The notes beneath the pieces are model-generated. The model did no database searches. It was not told the DNA's origin and saw nothing but the letters and a program-made list of their open reading frames with translations. A stretch of 64,000 nt of DNA from Hermatobates lingyangjiaoensis (Eukaryota; Arthropoda; Insecta; Hemiptera; Hermatobatidae), in NCBI GenBank assembly GCA_026182355.1, contig JAPFBL010000233.1:1612001-1676000 (forward strand), given 5' to 3'. Shown in pieces: positions 49,864 to 60,526 of the stretch. Both the position numbers and the translations under genes were made by a program. Position 1 is the stretch's first letter; each line of letters opens with the position of its first letter.

Positions 49864-50060
49864 CACTTTGAATTGAAAACAGACGGTCCAAACGGACAAA
49901 TTATTAAAGTTACAGCTAGAGAACGCAAGAAAAAGGACGAACACTCACGAATCTCGATAATTTCGGCGTCTTGCCGTCTTCAGGAGAGTAGAAAGAAAGA
50001 AAATAAAAGGAGAAAGAATGAAGGAACGGAGACGTAAATGCGTCCACTGGCCGATGTAAA
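49864..50060 (-). mobile_element. Family K terminal repeat with hammerhead-like motif
   Basis: Preceded by (TA)n (49843-49863). On the minus strand: CTGAAGA (49983-49977), one C, helix II GGC / GCC with loop AAGAC, then GAAAUUAUC (from 49964). Helix I GAGA / UCUC is a perfect 4-bp match next to the core. Confidence 0.65.
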
Positions 50061-50084
50061 CTCAGTTTACTGAGTTTACAGTGA

Positions 50085-50156
50085 AATATCGAAGTGAGTT
50101 CTGTAGTGACTTTCTCTGTTCTTTCCTATGTGGTAAAGTTTATATATATATATATA
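50085..50156 (+). mobile_element. Family E 3' tail, then (TA)n
   Basis: gtgaaatatcgaagtgagtt followed by a tttctctgttctttcc tail resembles the PLE 3' end at 60740-60790. It faces family K head-to-head. The core side is replaced by repeated actgagttta. Confidence 0.5.
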
Positions 50157-50159
50157 AAA

Positions 50160-50345
50160 CAGTAATGGATTGTCGACCGTGGGACAGATATATAACTAAA
50201 AAGAATAAATCGGGATGCAGTCAGTCATTCTTCCTCTTCCAATCAAACTCTCATAGCCGATGTTTCGATTATATTCAAAACGTCGGCAATGAGAGTTTGA
50301 TTGGAACTGGAAAAAACTGACCGCATCTCGATTTATCCTTTCAAA
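50160..50345. mobile_element. Family B-related short palindrome
   Basis: ccaatcaaactctcatagcc and its complement (ggcaatgagagtttgattgg) face each other around 50260. It has the B hallmark gtttgatt and a CGGTCAGTT-type end. No CTGANGA core. Confidence 0.6.
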
Positions 50346-50354
50346 TTATATATA

Positions 50355-50715
50355 TACTTTTTCGTTGGAAATACGATCCGAAACGGACAAATATAGTTCA
50401 ATGTAAAAAAAAGAAATATAGAGAAATCAAAAGCACACACTTACAGTTTCTAATTTTTGGTTTGAACCATCTTCAGGGAGGTCTCCAACTGTCTCTGAAC
50501 CGAGAAAATAAAAACACACTTACAATCTCTAATTTTTGGTTTGAACCGTCTTCAAGAAAGATAAGCTAGTGTAACCAAGTGCACTGGTTAAGAGATAGTT
50601 GGAGACCCTCCTGAAGACGGTTCAAACCAAAAATTAGAGACTGTAAGTGTGTGATTTTCATTTCTCTATATTTCTTTTTCTAAATTGAACTATATATATA
50701 TATTTATATATATAG
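50355..50715. mobile_element. Family H composite: two minus arms and one plus arm
   Basis: Minus-strand H sequence appears twice (about 50355-50480 and 50508-50575), then a plus arm (about 50600-50700). The plus core CTGAAGA is at 50611-50617, with a GGUU / AACC stem; GAAAA reads AAAAA. Core copies also lie at about 50470 and 50550 on the minus strand. (TA)n ends both sides. Confidence 0.7.
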
Positions 50716-51726
50716 AAATTTTAGCATAAAATAATTAATAAAAATGACAAATTCAATGATACAGGGATACTAAACACTTTTATAATTCCTATGTTTCCTA
50801 TTTAAATAAAATTAGACTTAGACATAGTCTTACTTTAATTCCATATATGATGTATAAGATGTTTAGAGTTATGAATAATTATGAAATCATGGTTATTATC
50901 AATTATAATGACTCAACATCATCTATGTCAAGAAGTAAATGTTTTTTTATCTTTACTTCATACAAATAATAATAAAGAAGCAAATTTGTTTATGAACCAA
51001 GATTTTGTTTTATAATTGGAAGTTAGAAAGAAGAGGTTTTACTATTTTTTGTAGACAATGGAATAGTGGAGGGGATGGAGGGGTGTAAAGGAGATTTATA
51101 CGGATGAAGGGAATTTTAGATTTCTGCTAGAATGAAACGTTTTATTCCTTCGGGAAGTGAAAAGTTGTGAATAGTTGATAAGCTAGGGTAGAAAGCCATA
51201 GGGTTGAAGAACAAGGCTGAGAGGAAAAAGGCTCGAACAGGTTGCTGGACTTCACAAATAAATCAAAATTGTGACTGTTTCATTGTGTTTAGGGATCCTT
51301 GTCTGGCACACTTCCTCAACCTCGAACAATAAAAAAAAGTAAATTCTAATTTATTTTTAAAAGAATATTAGTTAAATTTAATGATTAAATAATTTCCCGA
51401 AATAATTTAGTATTATATTTACTATCTTCATCATTACTGTGAAGTAGATTTAAAACATGGTTAAACAGACAATACTGAAATGAAAGAAGCTTCATTAATG
51501 AAGTAAGCTATTTTACAAAAACCTTGAAATATCACAAACTATGTTTTTGACTATACGTTACTCACTATATTTGCACTTAGGTTAACATTTTTGAATATCT
51601 TTTGCGATTTAGCTTAGTTGTGTGATAAAGATATTTCAAAAGCAGAGAACTTTAATTTTCAAATTCTTTATTTAAGTTTCTGGTAACTGTGGGAGAAACT
51701 TCAAGCTCAACATCAACGACTCAAGC
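50716..51726. other. AT-rich stretch without a recognisable feature
   Basis: A less AT-rich patch at 51060-51240 has no recognised frame. Confidence 0.5.
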
Positions 51727-51900
51727 TTGGCTCTGGCGAAAACCGCTTGTTTGTTTCGGTTGAAAGATCTTAGTCTTGTTTTCCTATTTCATATTGCGGT
51801 TTGATCATTGATTGTTATTTCACGTGTTTATGTGAAATCTTTATATATATATATATGTGTGTGTGTGAGAGACTACATTTTTCCATATATATATATAACC
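51727..51900 (+). mobile_element. Family G, single plus copy 9, then (TA)n/(TG)n
   Basis: The core reads CTGGCGA (51733-51739), one change from CTGACGA. Helix II has a 4-base insertion in the loop (ttgtttgttt). GAAAGATC is intact. Confidence 0.75.
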
Positions 51901-52561
51901 TAGTTTTTTCTTTTACTAAAAATCTGTCAGAACTATTTTGTTTAAAATCGTTGTGATCAAGTATTTTGTTGACTTATGTCTACGTTGAATGCATTGTGCG
52001 TAGAATTTTTTCCTCATAGTAAAGGAAAAAACCACTGACATAAAAATTACAAAAGCTTTTAAAGATTTTTACTTGTATTGTTAGGAATATTTAACAAAAC
52101 ACAATGAAATATACATATTAGTATCAATTTTGGTTTAAATTAATAAACTGAGAGAAGATTGAGAGAAAGAGAGAGAGAGAGAGAGAGAGTGAGCGAGGGG
52201 GAGGGAGAGAGAGAGAACGAGAGGAGGAGAAATCAGAGACAGAACATCTGTTTGAAAATTCACCAATAGCAGAAACAATAGCTCTACTGTGAAACAACTA
52301 GCGTAATCTAAGCAATTGACTCCATCTATAATTAGGTAATTGAATGTCTTATGGGGTCTTATAACACATTTATTGATCGGGTTACATCGGCAGTGCTGAG
52401 TCATTGTATGCTTTTATGTGGGCCAAAGTAATCACAGATATATTTGCTAATAGTTTCAAGACATATGATCTTGATTTCAATTTTAGTGCCACATTTGTTG
52501 GGGATCATACATTGTAATATTTCTTAAATAATGAATATGGTTATGATTAATACAAGATATA
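51901..52561. other. AT-rich stretch with (GA)n at about 52160-52222
   Basis: The GA run accounts for the serine/leucine-rich minus frame at 52135-52404. Nothing else is assigned. Confidence 0.6.
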
Positions 52562-53356
52562 TCTCTATGTATAAAGTTCGTGAGTTTGTTTGTTTGTTTG
52601 TTTGTTCACCCATTTCCTGTGGAGATAGGAGAATTTGAAATTAAATATATATTATTTCTTACCTAGATAATGTGAAAGAAAAGAAAATTATTACTATATT
52701 CCCAAAATTATAGCCAGGGTAACAAGTGTCTTGTGTGATCGCCGATGATAGTAGGGCAAATGTATTATATATAAATGCAAAAAAAAAAAATTAATTTAAT
52801 ATTTGCGTAATATAAACACTGGTTATAAACTAAAGGCATGGAGCCCACTGGCTTGCGTGTTCGCCGATGACAGTACCTAATGAAAATGCATTATATATAA
52901 ATGTAACAAATAAACTACTACATTAGAAGTTAAAAATGAATAATTTTAGAAAGGAACACAACTGTCAGATAAAATACGAATGTTCTAAGGTAATATTATA
53001 AAGGCACATTCCTTTTATTATAGTAATGTTATTTCAATTTACAAGTTTTGTTTGTTTTAAATATATTTCATTGTGTATATAACCTAAATTGATGTTTTAT
53101 TTATTTATATGATAAAATCAATGTTTTTTTTTTATTTTGGATGATTTTTGTTTTGCTAAATATACTTACTCTGGATATATCATGAAGCACGTTAAAAATA
53201 CTATATCAAAATCTTAGACCATATAAGAATCTGTTTCCGTGTCTTAATAACAAGAAACAATGATTAAAATTATCCCTTTCAATCATGTTCATTGACATAA
53301 TTTCAATACCTACTGTTATAATTTCTGAGTGACACAAAGGGTCACGGGTAGTCGAG
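52562..53356 (+). mobile_element. Helitron-like non-autonomous element, copy 2
   Basis: Starts TCTCTATGTATAAAGTTCGT after an A and ends GGGTAGTCGAG before a T. The terminal CTAG of copy 1 has become CGAG. It follows copy 1 in order with internal deletions (795 bp). Both copies share gagtgacacaaagggtca near the 3' end. Confidence 0.55.
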
Positions 53357-53419
53357 TATTACATAAACCATGTCAAGGACCAGACATCATTTACTTGTTA
53401 ATGCTTTTTTTACTCCGAG

Positions 53420-53665
53420 AATAAGGGTCAGGGGAGACAGTGGCTTTCGCGCTGGCCTCTGCGCTGCTAATCCAGAGTTTGATACCCATTCTAACTCTCA
53501 GTTTGTTCACGCAGGAGATGAATAAACCTGACCACGTTTACCCTCGAAGAGAACGTTAACTGTTAGTCATGAGATTGTACAAAAGTTTTAAAAGTTCTTC
53601 TTAAAAAGTTTCAACTCTAGTACAATTGAGTTAGCCGAAATTTAGGACTCGCAATGTACTATGAT
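53420..53665 (+). mobile_element. Decayed SINE, copy 5
   Basis: Body similarity: gtttgttcacgcaggagatg, then ttgagttagccgaaatttag and ggactcgcaatgta. The head is diverged and the B box is damaged (gtttgatacc). Confidence 0.6.
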
Positions 53666-53904
53666 CATTGAGTGGAATAACAAAGGGTCGATCTGAGTTC
53701 TATGTGTGTTATCTCATAAGATGTATACTGCAGTCTATCCTAATCTACCAACTAGAATAAATTAAACAATTAGTATCATAGCTATCTTGAGGCAATATTA
53801 ACAACGTTTTATGATCCTCTAAATTATTTACTAGTTATCCTTCATATAAGAGTCATGATTAAGAGAAACATACAGCCCACAGTAAGTTTTTAGAACCCAA
53901 GACA

Positions 53905-54140
53905 CCAGTTGCCTGAGTACTGGCATCTGGACTGGGAGATCCCAAGGTCTATTCTCAATCTGGCTTCGATTTATTGGCGTGGTAGGGGAAAAAAATCTGA
54001 CCACGCCCTAACTCGGAGAGGATGAACATTAATCCGTTAATCCCTAGCTTGCATATATTGCTAGTTACTCCTTATAGATCCTCATTCTAAATACGCTTAA
54101 GTTAGCTAAATTTAGGACTACCAATATTAGAACACGATAT
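53905..54140 (+). mobile_element. Decayed SINE, copy 6
   Basis: cttcgatttattggcgtgg, then taactcggagagga and agttagctaaatttaggact match the SINE body. Head and tail are diverged. It lies 240 bp from copy 5 in the same orientation. Confidence 0.55.
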
Positions 54141-54865
54141 TGTGACACTTTATTAAAGTAAGTAACGAATTATAAAGCACATTCATTCTCGATTATAGTA
54201 TTATTATTATTATAATTACTATAATTATTATAATTACAGTACCACACTTTTCTCCCCTGCAACTACACCTAGTAATGCTGTTTCCCATAAGTTAGCCCAT
54301 TAAACAAAATCAAAACCTTAAATCTGTCTAAACGAATAGCATTTTATTGTAAAAAAGAATCGTTTTTATGACTTTCATTCAACTAAAGACGGATACAAAA
54401 ACGAGTTACAAAATGCACTGGACAACTATTTCAATACTTAATAAAATAGAGAATAATCATACAGGGATGTAAATCACTTTCTTTACTGTTTTCCCTATAT
54501 ATTTTAAGTTATACATCTGTAACAATTAACCACAAAACAGAACTCTTCTCAAAAACAATTGTTAATGTTCAGCAAACTATACATTCCCTGTTGTTATGAC
54601 TAGTGTCCAATTATAAATATTCAAACAAAAATATAAATACTGAAGCTGTACAAGAAGTACAGTTTTATGCCTCAAAATGTTAAAATGTGAACTACAAGAA
54701 TTTATGAGTTAAAAAAGCCTTTGTTGTAAAAAAAATTAACAATATTTTTGAAATGATTATTTTAAATTTGTCTTTTTTGTTCTGAATAATTGCTTGAAAT
54801 CTACTGTTGGTTAACTATTTCTGTGTTTTTCACCTTAGAAAATAATTTGACTAATTTCGAAGAAG
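54141..54865. other. AT-rich stretch without a recognisable feature
   Basis: Nothing assigned. Confidence 0.5.
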
Positions 54866-55036
54866 TTTTTAATTCTTTGGGTTATACGTATATTATATCC
54901 CAAAGATTTAGAATAAGGTTATATATTAAATGGATTTGTATGATTGTTTTTTTATGCTTGCCTTTGAATGCAAGCCTCCCGTTGTATCAATGCATACATA
55001 CTAAACAGGCTTATCTGGTCTTCGAAAACTTGGTGA
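54866..55036 (+). repeat. Left copy of an inverted pair with a shared open frame
   Basis: This 170-bp block recurs inverted at 56152-56325. Both read an open frame: GYTYIISQRFRIRLYIKWIC, then MIVFLCLPLNASLPLYQCIH and TKQAYLVFE. Among the differences one is silent and others are conservative (I to V twice, L to F). I do not recognise the family; the context of PLE pieces suggests a retroelement fragment. Confidence 0.65.
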
Positions 55037-55784
55037 GCAGATTCTCATTTTTGTTTGATTTATTCATTTTGCCTCCACATTTTTCATGCATAAATCATTT
55101 ATTAATTTATTAAAAATCTTGAAATAACGATCTCCCTTAAGGATGAGATTCACCATTGAAACACGTTTAAATTCTCATTGAAATTCTCATTAAATCTTTA
55201 AATGAATCCTTTCCCAATATTTGCTTTGAAAAGAATTTTTAATTTCCCAACTATTGTTTTAAACAAAATATTTGTTCGTATGAGTCTTCAGTTTCTTCTC
55301 AAACATCATTTATTTTCAGTTTCTCAGTTAGATTCTTAACCTCTATTAAGTTCATTATTTCAAATATCTCTTTACCGCTATCCAAATTTCAAAATACTTT
55401 TGTTTATTGAATATTTTGTTTTGCTCTAAAAGTATTTAAAACTTGTAAAAATTATTTCGACAAATAATAATTAATGACCAAAATTACTTAAAAAAAATAT
55501 TACTAATACAATCAAAACATTAAATCAATAGACTAATCACACTGAATAATTTAGAACAATTAAGCTAACTATTTAATGTTCCAGACATAACAATGATTTA
55601 TAATGTAAATTAGAGTTTACATTCATGTATTTTTTGAAAACATAATCACCAGTTCATTAATTTCTCAGTAGTGACGTTATATATTCATCAGGTACTTCAA
55701 GTGATTATTTCAATGCAGACTATGCAGGTCAGACAAAGAAATATTTTAACAATATGCTGGCAAATATATATCTATATATATATA
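55037..55784. other. AT-rich stretch between the inverted copies
   Basis: The open frame of the left copy continues to about 55113. Nothing else is assigned. Confidence 0.5.
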
Positions 55785-56012
55785 AAGGTATTGTTTTTTT
55801 ACCACAATTGTTAATAAACAATATTCTTCTTTTAGAAATTTGGTCATAGCTAATTATTTAAAGTCACCTCTTTGCCAACATAAGATAAGATAATTATCCA
55901 TTTCGTTTTGTTTGTAGTCCTGAAGATGTCTTGAAATAATGAGAAACGAATCGTTGGCAAAGAGATAATTTTGAGTAATCAACCCAGACCAAATCTCGAG
56001 ATGAAGAAAAGT
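55785..56012. mobile_element. Family A palindrome, decayed copy
   Basis: The plus core CTGAAGA is at 55920-55926, then one U, GUCUU and a disrupted partner (AUGAG), then AAACG and GTTGGCAAAGAG. The left arm shows ttctttt and caccttttgccaac-like text. (TA)n lies on both sides. Confidence 0.65.
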
Positions 56013-56151
56013 ATATATGTATACATATATATTTATATAATATATTTATTTATATAATATATAGACATATTTATATAATATGTATACATATATATTTATA
56101 TAATATGAAAAATATGAGATTTATATAATATGAATATTATATATTTATATA
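56013..56151. repeat. (TA)-rich tract with tttatataatat units
   Basis: Irregular repeats of tatttatataatat. Confidence 0.9.
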
Positions 56152-56325
56152 ATATTCGAGATAATATATTTCGAAGACCAGATAAGCCTGTTTAGTATGT
56201 ATGCATTGATACAACGGGAGGCTTGCATTGAAAGGCAAGCATAAAAAAACAATCATACAAATCCATTTAATATATAACCTTACTCTAAATCTTTGAGATA
56301 CAATATACGTATAACCCAAAGAATT
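56152..56325 (-). repeat. Right copy of the inverted pair
   Basis: Inverted match to 54866-55036; the minus-strand frame starts MGYTYIVSQRFRVRLYIKWI. The outer edge joins a family G fragment. Confidence 0.65.
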
Positions 56326-56329
56326 AAAA

Positions 56330-56480
56330 GGAAAAAAAGACTAAGATCTTTCAATCCTAACAAGCGGTCTTCATTAGGTTTTTGACTCTCATGAAAACTG
56401 CTTGTTACTATCTTAGTCCTTTCTTCCAATTTCATATTGTGACTTGATAATTATTTCACATGTTTATGTGAAATCTTTAT
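56330..56480. mobile_element. Family G palindrome, degenerate copy 10
   Basis: Both arms are shortened: agactaagatctttcaatcc on the left and a damaged plus arm (ctctcatgaaaactgcttgt) with no intact core. The tail cacatgtttatgtgaaatc remains. Confidence 0.6.
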
Positions 56481-56481
56481 A

Positions 56482-56766
56482 TATACAATGTTAAATGGCA
56501 GAGCAGATTATACATTCACGATTTTTTTTTTCAGCCATTGTTCTTGTTTTTCTAATCACTTCTCTATGCTGCAAAGGCAATGAAAATAACGAATTTTCCA
56601 GGGCCAACCTGCAATAACAAACTACCCAGGGACGTACCGGAATTATGATACTCTTTTTTACTTTTACTCAAATTTGTTTTTCACATTGCTGAAAAAAATC
56701 ATGAATGCAGAATCTGTTGTGCTATTTAACAATATATGCTTAGATGAAGACCCGCTGCTACTGTAT

Positions 56767-56815
<49 letters not shown>
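56482..56815. pseudogene. PLE N-terminal fragments, inverted pair, then (TA)n
   Basis: The minus strand at 56541-56482 has a decayed copy (KIVNV, then SALPFNIVYI). The plus strand at about 56660-56815 reads LLKKIMNAESVVLFNNICLD, then EDPLLLYTNIYIYI into a long (TA)n (56769-56815). The plus frame is intact up to the microsatellite. Confidence 0.5.
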
Positions 56816-56817
<2 letters not shown>

Positions 56818-57350
56818 AAACTAAAGTTTATCGGGACTCGGTCAGTTCTTCGGGTTCAAATTAAACTCTCATTGCCAACGTTTCGGTCTTTATTTAAAAC
56901 ATTTTTCATAGGCATACAAAGACAGAGGAAATATAAGAAATAATACAATCATTCAAAAATCAAACATACATAAAAGTGCAATTAGTTACAATTAAGAAAT
57001 TAGAATAGAAATTTTGACTATAGGTTAGTGAGAAAACTTACAGAAGTATAAATTTTGAAACAGAAAAACTAAATATTACATTACAAATTATTTTACGAAG
57101 AAAAATAGTATGTGGATTTTAACAACAACTTTAGTCTGAATGAACACGTGACACTGAACTGAAATAACCAAGCAAGGTAACCAAATTTCACCAGACAACC
57201 AAAAAGACAATAATACAATTTTTCATCTATCAATATTTTATATATATATATATATACAAAATGAAACTTTATGAGGACTCGGTCAGTTCTTCAGATAAAA
57301 GTTTAAACTGACAAAGAACTGACCAAGTCCTGATAAACTTTAATTCAGTT
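56816..57350. mobile_element. Family B-related repeat and a small palindrome
   Basis: Minus-strand B-like sequence at 56816-57235 (ggactcggtcagttcttc at its outer end, aaacgttggcaatg in minus reading). After (TA)n, a short palindrome at 57256-57350 is built from the same end sequence. No CTGANGA core. Confidence 0.6.
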
Positions 57351-57356
57351 TCGATT

Positions 57357-58067
57357 TATCGGTCGATAGTTTTATCAATATTTATATATATAGTCCTTGC
57401 TTATTTTGTTTATCTCCCCATAATATTGGCTCAAAATTAGGGAATCTAAAGCTTTAAGAATATAAATAATAAGCCTATGTATTTTAAAATAATTTAAAAT
57501 TTAATATTATTTTCTACTTAAATAATTATAAGCATTGGAATAAATGTTTATTTGGAAGATTTAATATTTTTCATGGCAGAGAGACGCTTTTGACTGAAAA
57601 AGAGCATCTCAAGTTTTCAGTTACTCATAAAATCATGATGGGATTTCAAATGAGTTGGTTGTTGCTCAATATTTCACGTCTATTAAAAGTTTATCGAACA
57701 TCTTAGGTTTTCGTGTAAAAGGCCTTTTTGGGTGATTACAATTTCTTGCAAATTAAATTATTAGTATCCATTATATAACCAGATTGTTATCTTTGTTTTC
57801 AAAAATGTTTTCATTATCCCATAAATTCAACAACTTAAAGAACAAGTTACAAATAATATAAGAGTTGTTGCCATGGACTACAAACCCTCTGTACTCTTAA
57901 CACTTTCAACACAAATTGTTAATTATAACACTGAAATTTTTATAATTTGGTGCAAAGTATTTTTTGGTATAATTTTCTCTAATAATAATAATAAATATGT
58001 TGAGTATGATTAACATTAAACAATTAATAAGTAATATATAAAATATTTATATATATAAATATATATA
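57357..58067. other. AT-rich stretch without a recognisable feature
   Basis: Nothing assigned. Confidence 0.5.
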
Positions 58068-58212
58068 TAAATGATGAAATCACAGGATGAATTGGAAAAA
58101 CAAGACCAATATCTCTCAACCGTAACAAGCGGTCTTCGTCAGAGTTTTGTTTTCCCATTTCATATTGTGGTTTGATCATTGATTGTTATTTCATGTATTT
58201 ATGTGAATTCTG
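58068..58212. mobile_element. Family G, copy 11, one core only
   Basis: The minus arm (58068-58144) has the core; the plus side keeps only the distal tail (58146-58207). Confidence 0.7.
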
Positions 58213-58221
58213 TATATATAT

Positions 58222-58445
58222 ATATACTAATCAATGATCAAACCACAATAAGAAATGGGAATACAAGACTAAGATCTTTCAACCGTAACAAGCGGTCTTC
58301 GTCAGAGTCAAAAACCCAACTGAGTTCAGTTGGGTTTTTGACTCTGACGAAGACCGCTTGTTACGGTTGAAAGATCTTAGTCTTGTTTTCCCATTTCTTA
58401 TTGTGGTTTGATCATTGATTGTTATTTCACGTGTTTCTGTGAAGG
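58222..58445. mobile_element. Family G palindrome, copy 12, well preserved
   Basis: Minus arm about 58228-58322, plus arm about 58328-58440, centred on cagttggg / cccaactg. Cores: minus 58305-58299, plus CTGACGA 58344-58350, GAAA at 58369. Helix I: GACT before the core and AGTC after the AGAUCU-U stretch. Arms are nearly identical. Confidence 0.85.
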
Positions 58446-58454
58446 CTTTTTATA

Positions 58455-58625
58455 TATATACTAAATTGAAGAAACCGTCCGCACGGACTTATAAAACTTT
58501 GAATTACTCAAAACACGACACAGAAAAAAAGGGCTTATACACACTTATTTAATTAACTATTTCGAACTATTGTTCGTCGCCAGGAGAAAACTAGATGAGA
58601 GGGCGGAGTGAGAAAGATCTTTCCA
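58455..58625 (-). mobile_element. Family F terminal repeat with hammerhead-like motif
   Basis: On the minus strand: CTGGCGA (58583-58577), one C, a perfect helix II GAAC / GUUC with loop AAUA, then GAAAUAGUU (from 58563). One core change (A6 to G). Confidence 0.6.
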
Positions 58626-58639
58626 TGTCGAAGGAAGGA

Positions 58640-58910
58640 ACGATATATATATATATATATATATAAAACCTCTTTCTATAGTAAACGCACCTACCCTATC
58701 GCTCACAAGTCTTCTTGTAACTCTGGTAACTGCGTTTACCGTTTGGATTGCACCCAGTGTGATTCCTTTTATGTGGGTTTAGCTTCCACCAAGCTAAGCC
58801 TGCGTATGAATAATCACAGGTCGTCCGTTGGCAAACGCAGTGACCTTCCCGTTGCTACTCATGCCGTTTCTCACGGACTCAGTTTCAATGACTGTTTCCG
58901 TGTACTTGAT
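58640..58910 (+). pseudogene. PLE GIY-YIG fragment joined to a family H tail
   Basis: After (TA)n, the frame (about 58659-58905) reads SSCNSGNCVYRLDCTQCDSF, YVGLASTKLSLRMNNHRSSV and HAVSHGLSFNDCFRV, covering the VY, YVG and arginine parts of GIY-YIG. It then switches to family H sequence at about 58905 and ends at LDFSMILSLY. The glutamate-bearing C-terminus is missing. It is close to the PLE at 59.4 kb (FYVGL, KLSLRMN, FNDCFRV shared). Confidence 0.8.
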
Positions 58911-58977
58911 TTCTCTATGATTCTTAGTCTATATTGAACTATATTTGTCCGTTTTGGATCGTATTTCCAACGAAAAA

Positions 58978-59010
<33 letters not shown>
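58905..59010 (+). mobile_element. Family H 3' tail and (TA)n
   Basis: gtctatattgaactatattt and tccaacgaaaaa match the end of family H at about 16510-16555. (TA)n at about 58981-59008 follows. The junction lies inside the coding frame. Confidence 0.75.
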
Positions 59011-59013
<3 letters not shown>

Positions 59014-59035
59014 TTAGATATACATTAGCTAACAG

Positions 59036-59125
59036 TCGTTGTCTGCTGCGTACGAAGACCGCTTGTTACGAACGAAATATATTGGTATGTTTTACCCATT
59101 TCATATCGTGGTTTCTTCAGTTATA
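59036..59125 (+). mobile_element. Family G fragment
   Basis: tacgaagaccgcttgttac and tttcatatcgtggtttcttc match G with several changes; the CTG of the core is lost. Confidence 0.6.
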
Positions 59126-59404
59126 TATGTATATATAATATATATCTATATATCATATCTATATATATCAGATGTATTAATATATCAATATCATTTATCA
59201 ATATATCAATATCAAGATATATATATATATATATACCAATATATGTTTGAATTTTTGCTATTGATTTTTAAAAAGTTTGATAAATCTTTATGACAACCTA
59301 CAATAGAGAAATATATTTGTCCCTAGTATAAATAAGTTAAAATGATCACGGGTCCCAATGTTAACTTCACAGTGAGACTGTAATACTTTTTTTAATTACC
59401 GTTT
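59126..59404. repeat. (TA)n and tatcaatatcat repeats, then short unassigned sequence
   Basis: Repeats reach about 59235. The last 170 bases show no feature. Confidence 0.7.
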
Positions 59405-60526
59405 TTGCTATTTTGGCCCCATGGCAAACATAACTTAGAACTTTTCCTACACTCCTTTCAAAATTTCTGCCCCTCCATCACTTTCACTTACGACATCTCC
59501 GACAGACTTATCACCTTTCTTGACGTTGACGTTACTTTAGACAATGGACACTTCTTGACTTCCGTACATATAAAACCCACCAACTCCCAACAGTACCTCC
59601 ATTACAATAGTTGCCATCCATCCCATGTTAAAAAGTCTATACCTCGATCCTTGTCCCTCCGTATTCACAATATCTGCAATAATCTCCAAGACCGCAGACA
59701 TCACCTTAACCTCTTAAAGGACAAATTTTCTGAACGAGGCTATCCTCGCTCCTTCATTGATAGTCGTGTTTTACCGGCTGACATCTCCCACCAACCCAGA
59801 CCCAAGAGGGATAGAAGTAACACTTCCTTCTTCCTGACAACCTACTTCCCTGGCGCTTATAAGCTTCGTGCTGTTATTAAGGAGTCTTTTCCGATTCTGT
59901 CTACTTCTACTTCTACTTCTTCCATCTTTAATCACCCCCCTTCTATTTCCTACCGTAAACCTGCCAATCTAAAAAGCATTTTCTCTCATATTTCCCCTCT
60001 GCCTTCCAATCCTGTTCCTGGAATGAAACAATGTGGACGCCGTGGCTGTCAAACTTGCCTGATTGTAAATCCTAATCCTTCCTTCGATTCCCCTCTCCAC
60101 CATAGTTCCTACCCGGTTCAGGTCAATTCCTCCTGTACCTCGAGCAACTGTGTTTACCGACTGGATTGCACTCAGTGTGACTCCTTTTACGTTGGCTTAA
60201 CTTCTAATAAGTTGAGCCTTCGTATGAATGGTCATAGGGCTTCAGTCGGTCAACGCAGTAACTATCCTGTAGCCATCCATGCGAACTCGCATGGACTCAG
60301 TTTCAATGACTGTTTCAGGGTTCAGATCCTGAAACAGATCCCCGAATCCAACAATAAAGTTACCCTAAGAGCTTCAGAGGAGGCATACATATGCTTACTT
60401 GATGCTCGCTCTTCCCCGGACTCAACCTCAACCGATAATTTATTTATGATTTATTTATTTATTTATTATTTTTTATTTATTTATTTATTATTTTTTATTT
60501 TACTTTTTATTTATTATTTTTATTAA
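59405..60526 (+). CDS. Penelope-like element ORF, 5'-truncated: end of reverse transcriptase plus GIY-YIG endonuclease
   Basis: The frame is open for 373 codons; it begins within the protein at a TTG, so the true start is missing. Residues about 25-70 (ITYDIS-type strand, ITFLDVDVTL, then SVHIKPTNSQQYLHYNSCHP) match the last reverse transcriptase motifs and thumb of PLEs. A linker of about 150 residues follows, with LSLRIHNICNN and KQCGRRGCQTC cysteines. The GIY-YIG domain has VY at about 250-251, YVG at 262-264, the arginine at 273 and likely catalytic glutamates at 325-326 (ASEEAYI). It probably cut target DNA for reverse transcription in the nucleus. The stop seems lost: after STSTDN the frame reads into ATTT repeats, whereas the 33.9-kb copy has TGA at this point. 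PLE is firm; activity is unlikely without the polymerase core. Confidence 0.92.
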   Translation: MLFWPHGKHNLELFLHSFQNFCPSITFTYDISDRLITFLDVDVTLDNGHFLTSVHIKPTNSQQYLHYNSCHPSHVKKSIPRSLSLRIHNICNNLQDRRHHLNLLKDKFSERGYPRSFIDSRVLPADISHQPRPKRDRSNTSFFLTTYFPGAYKLRAVIKESFPILSTSTSTSSIFNHPPSISYRKPANLKSIFSHISPLPSNPVPGMKQCGRRGCQTCLIVNPNPSFDSPLHHSSYPVQVNSSCTSSNCVYRLDCTQCDSFYVGLTSNKLSLRMNGHRASVGQRSNYPVAIHANSHGLSFNDCFRVQILKQIPESNNKVTLRASEEAYICLLDARSSPDSTSTDNLFMIYLFIYYFLFIYLLFFILLFIYYFY

